The position numbers were made by a program, and so were the translations under genes. Of a DNA stretch of 64,000 nucleotides, positions 48,658 through 56,763 are shown piece after piece (positions within the stretch are counted from its first letter, which is position 1; every line of letters starts with the position of its first letter). A model generated the notes under the pieces. That model was not told the DNA's origin. It saw only the letters and a list, made by a program, of their open reading frames with translations, and ran no database searches. Source of the DNA: Blastococcus sp. TML/M2B (GTDB lineage Bacteria; Actinomycetota; Actinomycetes; Mycobacteriales; Geodermatophilaceae); contig NZ_JAENZZ010000002.1 of assembly GCF_016612865.1 (NCBI RefSeq), positions 248,001 to 312,000 on the forward strand. The letters run 5' to 3'.

Positions 48658-51600
48658 TCAGGGCGCCGGCGGGCCGACGGCGAGGACCTCGTCGTGGTGC
48701 TCGTAGAACCAGTGCAGCGCGTCGTCGACGACGGCGGAGGCGCTGTTCCCGCCGGTGCCGGGGCCCTGCACGAGCGCGGTCATCACGATCTCCGGGTCCG
48801 TCAGGGGGGCGACCGCGGACATCCAGTTGTCGTACTCGTCGTCGCGCAGCCCGCCGTCCTGCGCCGTGCCGGTCTTGGCACCGACCGGCACCGGCAGGTC
48901 GTTGAGCCGGCTCCCGGTGCCGCCGGCGACGACCGCCCGCATCCCCTCGCGGACCGGCCCGAGGTCGGCGTCGAACGGCAGCGGCCGCGGCGGCGGGGCG
49001 GGCAGCGGCGCGGAGGTGCCCGGCCCCGTGCCGAGGGCCATCGCCAGCCGCGGGGTCACCAGCGCGCCGGTCGCGATCGCGGCGGTCCAGCCGGCGTTCT
49101 GCAGCGGCGTCACCTGCAGGTCGCCCTGCCCGATGCCGAGGATGACCGTCGACCCGCCGTACCAGGGCTGCCCCTCCGCCGCCGCCAGCTCCGGGCTGCC
49201 CAGCCGGCCGGCCGACTCCCCCGGCAGGTCGACGCCGGTCGCGACGCCGACCCCCAGGTCGCGGGCCGTGCCGACCAGCCGGTCGGCGCCCAGCGCCACG
49301 GCGAGCTTGTAGAAGTAGACGTCGTTGGAGACCGCGATCGACTGCACCAGGTCCATCGGTCCCATCGGCCGCCAGTTGCCGAACGTGTGCCCGCCGTAGG
49401 TGAAGCTCGCCCCGGTCGGGATCACCTGCCGCGCACCGAAGACCCGGTGCACCTGGTTGGCCACGGCCGCGACCAGCTTGAAGGTGGAGCCGGGCGGCGC
49501 CACGGCCTGCGTGACGTGCTCGAGCATCGGTGAGCCCGGGGCCTGCGCGAGCGCCTGCAGCGCCGGGCCGTCGAGCGGCGGCCCGTAGACGTTGTTGTCG
49601 AACGACGGCGCGCTGGCCATGGCGAGCACCTGGCCGGTGCGCGGGTCCATCGCGACCGCCGCACCGATCTTTCCCACCCGCCGCGGCTGGGCGGCCAGGG
49701 CGGCCTGCACCCCGGCGTCCAGTCGCCGCTGCAGCCCCAGGTCCAGCGACAGCCGCAGATCGGCACCGCGCACCGGCGGGCGCAGCTCCCCGAGGGCCAC
49801 CGGTACGCCCGTCGGGTCGACGTACAGGCACTGCCGCCCGCTCACGCCCCGCAGCACCGCGTCGTACTGGCGTTCCAGCCCGGCCCGACCGACGACCTCA
49901 CCCGGCCGCAGGTCCGGCCAGCGCTCCTCGTCCTCCGGGCCGGCCACCCCCACGAAGCCCAGCAGCGGCCCGAGCAGCGCGCCGTGCGGGTAGGTCCGGC
50001 GTGGCAGCGGGACGACGAACACCCCGGGGATGGCGGCCGCGGTGACCGCGTCGGCCACCGGGCGCGGGACCTCGGCCACCGGCAGCGACAGGGTGGTGTC
50101 CTCGGCGGCGGCGAGCTGCGCGTGCAGGTCCGGAGCGGGGGCACCGACCAGCTGGGCCAGCCGGTCGACGTCGGCCGGCCGGTCGCGCAGCAGCGCCGGG
50201 ACGCCGAGCACCTGGTCGGGGCCGGCGCCGGCGTCCCCGGCGTCCATCGCCAGCGGGACGTCGTGCCGGTCGGTGATCGCCCCGCGCGGCGCCGGCAGCC
50301 GGAAGCAGCGGGTCATCTGGTCGTCGCCGGCGACCTGCAGCTCCGCGCCGCGCTCCTCCTGGAGCCGCCAGCCGTACAGGCCGAACGCGATCAGCAGCGC
50401 CGACAGCGCCGCGGCGGCGAGCCGCACCAGCCGCGGCCGCGGGTTGCGCCGGCCGGGGGCGGCCCAGAGCCGGCGGCGGGCCCCGTCGCGCCGGACGGCG
50501 AGGACGACGCCGATCGCCGCCAGGTGCACGACCAGCGCCGTGCCGCCGTAGCTGAGCAGCGGGAACGGCACGCCGGCCAGCGGCAGCAGCCCCAGGTTCG
50601 CCCCCACCGAGACCACCGTCTCGACGCCCAGCAGCAGCGCCAGCCCGCCCGCGACCAGCGCACCGTGCGGCGTCCGCGACGTCCGGCTGGCCAGCGCCAG
50701 CCGCCACACGAGCAGCAGCGCGGCCAGCACCACGGCGGCGCCCGCGACCAGCCCCCACTGCCCGACCAGGCTGGCCAGCGCCAGGTCGGTGTCCCGCTCG
50801 GGCAGGTAGGACGCGCGGAGCTGGCGCAGCGGGTCGTCGGAACGGCCGAACAGGCCACCGGAGGCGACCGAGATGTGCGCCTGGCGCACCGCCCACCCGG
50901 AGCCGGTGGGCGACTCGTGCGCGCCGACCAGGAAGCTGCCCAGCCGGGCCACCTGGTACGGCCGCAGGAAGCTGATCAGCAGCGGCGCCGACACCGCCGC
51001 GGCCGCGCCCAGCGGCACGAGGAACCGGGCCGGGACGCGCCCCAGCAGCAGCAGCCCGCCGGTCAGGACCGTCAGCAGCATCGCGGTGCTGAGGTCGGGC
51101 TGCATCAGGGTCAGCCCGATCGGGAGTGCCGCCAGCACGAGCGCGAGCGCGAACCGCTGCCAGGCCGGGCGGTTCGAGGCCAGCACCGCGGCGAGCACCA
51201 GCAGGAGGCCGAGCTTGGCCAGCTCGGAGGGCTGGAAGGTCAGCGAGCCGATGGCGAACCAGCGGGTCGCGCCGTTCGCCGACAGCCCGACGGCGAGCAC
51301 GCCGACGAGCAGCAGCACCGCACCGCAGTACGCCACCCACGCCAGGACGCCCAGGTAGCGCACCCGCACCCGCCAGAACACGGCCAGCGCCAGCACGCCG
51401 CCGGCGGCGATCAGGACCGTCCGCACGGCCAGGTCGCGGAATCCGATCAGGTAGAGGTTGGCGATCCCCAGGAACACCAGCCCGCCCGCCGCGACCACGG
51501 CGAGCAGGTCGAAGGCGGCGCCCCACCGGGCGCGGCGCTGCTCGCGGGTGCGGTGGGTGCGCCGGGGCCCGGTCCCCGTCGGCGGTGCTGCGCTCGGCAC
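48658..51600 (-). CDS. SEDS glycosyltransferase (FtsW/RodA) fused to class B penicillin-binding protein
   Basis: A 980-residue protein in one unbroken frame. Residues about 28-375 are a 10-TM SEDS domain: PSELAKL, QPDLSTA with Asp169, YLPERDTDLALA with Asp272, and PFPLLSYGGTAL. A linker TM near 392-410 leads to the PBP dimerisation domain (GAITDRHDVPLA) and a transpeptidase: S705-T-F-K708, SND at 758-760, and KTG at 909-911. All three penicillin-binding motifs are present. It would polymerise and crosslink peptidoglycan in one chain. The downstream hairpin ends the transcript; a co-directional unknown gene lies 22 nt upstream. Confidence 0.93.
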   Translation of the reverse strand: MPSAAPPTGTGPRRTHRTREQRRARWGAAFDLLAVVAAGGLVFLGIANLYLIGFRDLAVRTVLIAAGGVLALAVFWRVRVRYLGVLAWVAYCGAVLLLVGVLAVGLSANGATRWFAIGSLTFQPSELAKLGLLLVLAAVLASNRPAWQRFALALVLAALPIGLTLMQPDLSTAMLLTVLTGGLLLLGRVPARFLVPLGAAAAVSAPLLISFLRPYQVARLGSFLVGAHESPTGSGWAVRQAHISVASGGLFGRSDDPLRQLRASYLPERDTDLALASLVGQWGLVAGAAVVLAALLLVWRLALASRTSRTPHGALVAGGLALLLGVETVVSVGANLGLLPLAGVPFPLLSYGGTALVVHLAAIGVVLAVRRDGARRRLWAAPGRRNPRPRLVRLAAAALSALLIAFGLYGWRLQEERGAELQVAGDDQMTRCFRLPAPRGAITDRHDVPLAMDAGDAGAGPDQVLGVPALLRDRPADVDRLAQLVGAPAPDLHAQLAAAEDTTLSLPVAEVPRPVADAVTAAAIPGVFVVPLPRRTYPHGALLGPLLGFVGVAGPEDEERWPDLRPGEVVGRAGLERQYDAVLRGVSGRQCLYVDPTGVPVALGELRPPVRGADLRLSLDLGLQRRLDAGVQAALAAQPRRVGKIGAAVAMDPRTGQVLAMASAPSFDNNVYGPPLDGPALQALAQAPGSPMLEHVTQAVAPPGSTFKLVAAVANQVHRVFGARQVIPTGASFTYGGHTFGNWRPMGPMDLVQSIAVSNDVYFYKLAVALGADRLVGTARDLGVGVATGVDLPGESAGRLGSPELAAAEGQPWYGGSTVILGIGQGDLQVTPLQNAGWTAAIATGALVTPRLAMALGTGPGTSAPLPAPPPRPLPFDADLGPVREGMRAVVAGGTGSRLNDLPVPVGAKTGTAQDGGLRDDEYDNWMSAVAPLTDPEIVMTALVQGPGTGGNSASAVVDDALHWFYEHHDEVLAVGPPAP

Positions 51601-51622
51601 GGTTCGGCTCCCCCGTCCGGTC

Positions 51623-52657
51623 TCACGCGCCGTGTCCGGCCGGGCGGCAGGAACCCAGGACGACGGGGTCGGAGGCGGCGACCGCGGGCTCCTCGGTGAC
51701 CGCGATGAGCGCGGCGCCGGCCAGCGGCGGGAGCGCGACCTCGGCGACCACCGCCGTCCGGTCGGCCTGCGGCGGCACGGTCACGCTGCCGCCCGGCACG
51801 GGGGTCGACGTCCCCGTGCACCGGTCGACCACCCGGTAGGACCAGCTGACGACCTGCTGCTCCGGGGACGGCACCAGCCGCACGAGCACCCGCACCGCGC
51901 ACGTCGCCCCCGGGGTGCAGGTGCCCAGCGGCCGCAGGTCCACCGCCACGACGGCGCCGGCGGAGGGCGGCGCCGGGGTGGCGACGGGCAGCCCGTCGGG
52001 CACCGGCTCGTCAGAGGGCTCCTGCCCACCCCGGCCGGCGTCCATCAGCAGGTCGAGGTCGGCGGTGATGTCGTCGCCCAGGAGCACGACCTCGGCGGTG
52101 ACGGCGGCGCCGAGCACGACCAGCGAGAGCAGCCACGCGCCGATCCGCCGGCCGGTCGAGCGGGGCCGGCGCGGCGGGCGCGGCGCGGGCCGGTCGCGCA
52201 CGGCAGCCCGCCGCGCGGGAGCCGGCGGCGCGGCCCCGGCCCCGTCGGGCAGCGCCCGCACCGCACGGGCCAAGGCGGCCAGCTCCGAGCGCACCGCGGC
52301 CCGGTCGACGTCCATGACCGGCTCGTCCGGCAGGAGGGCGGCCAGGTCGTCGAGGAACCGCTCGGCCGGCCGTGTCGCGGGGCCGTCCGCGGCCGGGCCC
52401 AGGGTGATCCGCCCGTCACCGGTGAGCAGGGGCCGGCCCGCACCCCCGCCCTCGGCCAGCGCGGCGCGGAGGTCCTCGGTGAGGACGAGCGCCTGGGGCG
52501 CGGTGATCCGCGCGAGGGAGAGCACCCGGCCGAGCTCGACGCCGCCGCTCGTCGACGCGACGGCCGGCGTCGGCTCGCCGGGCGGTGTCGACCCGTCGGG
52601 CGGTGCGGGCACGGGCGGCGGCGGTGCGGCAGCGCGCGGCGTCCTCAGATCCGTCAC
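51623..52657 (-). CDS. Single-pass membrane protein, unknown function
   Basis: A 344-residue protein with a Pro/Ala-rich N-terminus, a helical stretch around GVELGRVLSLARITAPQALV and LTEDLRAALAEG, a basic juxtamembrane region (PRPPRRPRSTGRR) and one TM at about residues 172-194. The extracytoplasmic part is strand-rich with four Cys (GTCTPGATC, DRCTG, LGSC). The GTG at 52657 has GGGGTGG upstream; a GTG at 52693 is an alternative. It sits 22 nt upstream of the SEDS-PBP gene and is probably part of the same transcript. I do not recognise the family. Confidence 0.7.
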   Translation of the reverse strand: MTDLRTPRAAAPPPPVPAPPDGSTPPGEPTPAVASTSGGVELGRVLSLARITAPQALVLTEDLRAALAEGGGAGRPLLTGDGRITLGPAADGPATRPAERFLDDLAALLPDEPVMDVDRAAVRSELAALARAVRALPDGAGAAPPAPARRAAVRDRPAPRPPRRPRSTGRRIGAWLLSLVVLGAAVTAEVVLLGDDITADLDLLMDAGRGGQEPSDEPVPDGLPVATPAPPSAGAVVAVDLRPLGTCTPGATCAVRVLVRLVPSPEQQVVSWSYRVVDRCTGTSTPVPGGSVTVPPQADRTAVVAEVALPPLAGAALIAVTEEPAVAASDPVVLGSCRPAGHGA

Positions 52658-52771
52658 GACCGCCACCCCCGCCCAACGGCTCTTCCTGGGCACTCCCCCC
52701 GTGACACGTCGCCGCCGATGCTCCGCCCCGGCCGGGGAGTTGTCACGGGGTTCCGATGCGCTGCCGTGGAG

Positions 52772-53449
52772 TCACGACGCCGAGACGCGCACGACCGCAT
52801 CCCGGTCGAACCGCCACCGGACGGTGACCGGCACCGAGGGCCCGTCGGCGTGGCTGTCGGTGGGCGCGTAGGCCAGCATCCGCGCCACGATCACCCGGTC
52901 CTCCACCGACAGCCCGTCCGGTTCGTAGACCGGGGGCAGCGGCGCCTGGCCCTGCAGCGTGCGCGGGCTGGGCAGGCTGCCGATGCGGGAGCCGGTCGCC
53001 GAGAAGACCAGCACCTCCTGGACGATCCCGTTCGACGGCTGCGGCGAGCACTCCAGCAGGACGACGGTGTCCTCCCCGCCGGTGCCGTCCACGTCGCCGG
53101 TGGCGGTGTCCACCACCCGGACGTCGTAGAACTCGTACCAGGGCGGCCGGCTGCCGTCGGCGGGCACCCGCGCCGCGCCGTCCACGACCGGCGCCCGGAA
53201 CCCGCCGGGCACCAGGCCGTCGCACGTCAGCTCGTAGGTGGTGGCGCGCCAGTCCACCGCCGCGGCCGCGGGCGCGCTGCCGGCGTCCCGCTCCGCGCCG
53301 CACCCGGTCAGCAGCAGGAGGAGCAGCCCTCCCGCCGCCGTCAGCCGGGACGGCGTGACCACCGCGCCAGCAGCGGGCCGGGGCGTCGCCGGCCGGGGCC
53401 GGCCGCGGCGCGCGGGCGTCCCGTGCGGGGCGGACCGCTGTCGGTGCAC
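52772..53449 (-). CDS. Lipoprotein, unknown function
   Basis: A 225-residue secreted protein. The signal region ends with LTAAGGLLLLLLTGC, a lipobox with the acylated Cys in LTGC. The N-terminal segment is Arg- and Pro-rich. The GTG at 53449 is chosen because AGGAGG lies six bases upstream; a GTG at 53362 would give a shorter 196-residue form. The mature part contains TTYELTCDGLVPGGF and a closing VTVRWRFDRDAVVRVS, giving a beta-rich profile. It lies 114 nt upstream of the one-TM protein of the SEDS-PBP run. Confidence 0.75.
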   Translation of the reverse strand: MHRQRSAPHGTPARRGRPRPATPRPAAGAVVTPSRLTAAGGLLLLLLTGCGAERDAGSAPAAAAVDWRATTYELTCDGLVPGGFRAPVVDGAARVPADGSRPPWYEFYDVRVVDTATGDVDGTGGEDTVVLLECSPQPSNGIVQEVLVFSATGSRIGSLPSPRTLQGQAPLPPVYEPDGLSVEDRVIVARMLAYAPTDSHADGPSVPVTVRWRFDRDAVVRVSAS

Positions 53450-53576
53450 ATCCCGCCTCCTCGTGGGCGCTCGTGCCCCCAGGGTCCTCGCCGGGGCGGC
53501 GGGTGCCAGGGCGGAAGGTCCCCGGTCCGGCGGGGCCGGCGGCGGCTCCGCCGGGGGCGGCACGCAGGATGGGCCC

Positions 53577-54269
53577 ATGTGCACGGTGGTGGTCCGGCGG
53601 TCCGGTGCGGGGCCGGCGGAGGTGCTCGCCATCCGCGACGAGCTCACCGGCCGCGAGTTCGACTCCCCCGGCCGCTGGTGGCCCGACGCGCCCTCCGTCG
53701 TCGGAGGCCGCGACCGGGTGGCCGGCGGGACGTGGTGCGCCACCGACGTGCGCACCGGCGTGACCGCGCTGGTGCTCAACCGGTACCACGAGCGGCCCGC
53801 CGCCCCCGGCGCCCCGAGCCGGGGCGTGCTGCCGCTGCTCGCCGTCGCGCACGGGCCCGGGTGGGTGCCGCACGTGCGGCTGGAGGGCATGGCCGGCTTC
53901 CTGCTGGTGCTGGTGACGCCGGACGCGCTGACCAGCTGGGAGCACGACGGCGAGCGGCTCGTGCGCGCCGAGCACGGGGAGGGCACCACCGTGTTCACCT
54001 CCGGCGGCCCCGAGGACCGCGAGGACGAGCTGTGGCGGGAGCCGTTCGCGCGGGCGGCCTTCCCCGCGCGCTGGCGGGAGCTGGTGCAGGAGCAGCAGCC
54101 GGCCGAGGACCCGGCCGCCCTCGTCGTCCGGCGGGAGCGGGAGGGCCGGGTGTACGGCACCGTCTTCGCCGAGACGATCGACGCCCGCCCGGGCCGGCTG
54201 GAGCTGGAGTACAGCCGGCAGCCCTGGACCGGCGCCTGGGAGCGCGCCTCCTTCGCCGCCGCAGGCTGA
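53577..54269 (+). CDS. NRDE/TANGO2-like protein
   Basis: A 230-residue protein that starts MCTVVVRR and has IRDE in place of the NRDE motif, with Cys2 as the possible nucleophile of the Ntn-type fold. It continues DSPGRWWPDAPSVVGGRD, GTWCATDVRTGVTALVLNRY and ends in AETIDARPGRLELEYS, following the TANGO2/NRDE family order. Such proteins are linked to haem or acyl-CoA homeostasis in eukaryotes, but the bacterial role is unknown. The ATG at 53577 places the conserved Cys directly after Met. It stands alone between two leftward genes. Confidence 0.8.
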   Translation: MCTVVVRRSGAGPAEVLAIRDELTGREFDSPGRWWPDAPSVVGGRDRVAGGTWCATDVRTGVTALVLNRYHERPAAPGAPSRGVLPLLAVAHGPGWVPHVRLEGMAGFLLVLVTPDALTSWEHDGERLVRAEHGEGTTVFTSGGPEDREDELWREPFARAAFPARWRELVQEQQPAEDPAALVVRREREGRVYGTVFAETIDARPGRLELEYSRQPWTGAWERASFAAAG

Positions 54270-54278
54270 CCCCGCGGG

Positions 54279-56619
54279 TCAGATGTACCGGCGGCTCTGC
54301 AGCCGGACGAACGCCACCCAGCCCACCGGCGCGGGCAGCCAGAAGGTGACCGTGCGGAAGGCGAGCACCGCGGCCAGGGCGGCCGACACGGGGACGCCGG
54401 TCGCGGTCAGGCCACCGAGCAGCGCCGCCTCGACGGCGCCCAGCCCGCCGGGGGTCGGGGCGACCGAGCCGACCGCCGAGGACACCAGGTAGACCCCGAT
54501 GACCGTGGGCAGCGCCAGCGAGGCGTCGAAGGCGCGCAGCGACGCGTCCAGCGCCAGCACGTAGCCGGCGTTCTGCAGCAGGATGCCCCCCAGCGCCGTC
54601 GCCAGCCGTCGCGGCTCGGTCGCCGTGGCGAGCAGCTGCGGCAGCGACTGCCGCAGCAGCGGCTCCAGCCGGCTCACCAGCAGCCGCCGCGCCGGCGCGA
54701 CCGCGAGCAGCAGCCCCACGACGGCGACCGCGCCCAGCAGGACCAGGAGCACCTCCCCGCTGGGCACCAGGGAGAGCCGGGACGCCGACACCCCGCTGGC
54801 CCAGCCGACGACGAGCAGCAGGAGCACCGTCGCGGCGACCGTCGCCACCTGGCTCACCGCGACGCTGGCCGCCGCAGCGCCCACCGCGAGCCCGGCCCGC
54901 TGGAGGTACCGGATGTTGATCCCCACGTGCCCGACGGTCGGCGGGGTGACCAGCGTCAGCCACGCCGACGACACCTGGACCAGCGTGGTGCGCCCCAGGG
55001 AGAGCGCGACCGGCACGAACGGGATGAGCGCGAGCGCCGCGCCGACGTAGGTGAGCGCCGAACCGCCGAGAGCCACCAGCAGCCACAGCGGATCGGCCCG
55101 CCGCAGCTCGTCGACGACGCTGACCTGCGACAGCTGCGAGGCCAGCAGGACGGCGGCGACGGTGGACGCGGCGACGGTGAGGATGGTGCGCACCGAGAAG
55201 CGCTCGAGGCGGGGCGCGGCGGCGACCGTGCCGTCGGGGCCGGCGAGCGCGCGGCGCAGCTCGGCGAGCAGCTCCGTGCCGCGCACCGCCCGCCGGACCG
55301 CCGCCGGCAGGGCCACCGGCTGGAGCAGCGCGGGCACGCGGGCCGGCGTGGGGCCCGGCGTCCGGTCGGCCTGCAGCGCAGCGACCGCCGCCGCGGCGCC
55401 GACGACGGTGGCGCCCCCGACGAGCAGGGCGACGGTGTCCAGGTCCCGCTGCAGCTCGCCGGCGGCCGGCTGGGCGGCCCGCAGGTCGCGGAACCCGGCG
55501 GCGCCGTCGGCGTCCAGCAGCACGCTGTCCGGGGTCAGGGCACCGTGCGCCAGGCCGACGGCGTGCAGCCGGCGCAGCGCCGCGAAGGCCGCGGCCAGCC
55601 CCGCCTCCGCCCCGTCCCCGGCCTCGGTCAGCGGCGTGCCGGGCAGCGGGCGCTCGACCAGCACCAGCGCCGGGCCGACGGCCAGCAGCGCCACCACCGG
55701 CGGCACCGGGACGCCGGCGGCGGCGGCCAGGGCCTTGCTCGACGTCTCCCGCTCCAGGTCGCCGCGCTGGCTGAGCGAGGGCCGGCCCACGACGGCGGCG
55801 CGGAACCGGAGCATCCGCCCGGCCCGCCGCACCAGCGGCAGCCCGCGGCCGTCGGGGTCGACGACCGTGACGCAGACCGGCCCCTCCTCGTCGGAGCCGG
55901 TCAGCCGCACCAGGCCGGCGTGCTGCTCGGTCACCTCCAGCGCGGTGACCACCACCCCGGCGCGGGCGAGCTCGGCGCGCAGGACGTCGTCCCCGGGCCG
56001 GGCCGGGCTCACCCCGGCGGCCAGGCGCACGGCCAGGCCGGCGACGGCGCCGAGCAGCACCGCCGCGACCGCCCCCTGCATCGTCAGGTTGCCCAGTGCC
56101 ACGCCGCAGACGAGCGCGGCCAGCACCACCCACCGCGCCGGCGCCCGCCAGCGGCGGCGGCGCTGCAGGTCCGCGCCCACGAGGAAGGCGATCGTCGCGA
56201 CGACGGGCACGAGGGCGGCGTCGTCGCGGGGGCCGGTGAGGACGTCGGCCACCACGCCGCCGGCGGCGTCCCCGCTCCGCTCGGCGACCGCTCCCAGCAG
56301 CAGCCCCAGCAGCCCGGCGACGAGGGCCTGGACCAGGGCCGCCCGCCGGTGCCGGGCGGCGTCGACCGCGACGGTCGCGAGCACCGCGAGCACCGCGAGC
56401 GAGGCGGCCACCGAGGCGACCGAGAACAGCGTGCGCAGCGGATCGCGGACCACCGTCGGGACGGTGCGGTCGAGGGTGTCGACGGCGTCCGGGGTGGTGA
56501 GCGTGAGCACGCACGATCAGCGCCAGCCCGGCGGCGGCGGTGAGCAGCTGGACGACGTCGTTGGGCCGCCGCACCCGGGTCGCGGGGGCCAGCACCGCCT
56601 CCCCGCCGCCCCCGCTCAC
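54279..56619 (-). CDS. LPG-synthase-type membrane protein with pseudokinase domain (1-nt frameshift)
   Basis: About 779 residues after removing one extra base at about 56512, which restores LALIVVLTLTTPDAVDTLDR. Residues about 20-200 hold several TM segments. Residues about 210-420 are kinase-like but degenerate: RETSSKALAAAAGVPVPP, then AHGALTPDSVLLDADG at about 357-372, where the catalytic Asp of HxD is Ala and the DFG Asp is lost. Residues about 480-775 are an LPG_synthase_TM/UPF0104 (YbhN) domain: SSAVGSVAPTPGGLGAVEAA and FRTVTFWLPAPVGW. It may flip or anchor a lipid. It resembles the C-terminal half of the PAP2 fusion at 41-43 kb. Confidence 0.85.
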
Positions 56620-56728
56620 CGCGCGATCATCCCCGAGCCCGGCCCCGCGGTCAGCCACCGGCATGCCGGGTCACCCCGAAGGGGAGGGACGGGAACGGTC
56701 CCGCGAACGGCTCGTCGCCGGTACGCTC

Positions 56729-56744
56729 TGTGAGCCAGGTCACA
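56729..56744. promoter_or_regulatory. CRP/GlxR-type palindrome upstream of EthA-like BVMO
   Basis: TGTGA-GCCAGG-TCACA is an exact 5-N6-5 CRP-family site. It ends 19 nt upstream of the ATG at 56764. A near-identical element lies upstream of the BVMO-hydrolase fusion at 26.0 kb. Binding by the organism's CRP/GlxR is expected from the consensus, not shown. Confidence 0.65.
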
Positions 56745-56763
56745 CGACGAGCGGGGGTCCGCC

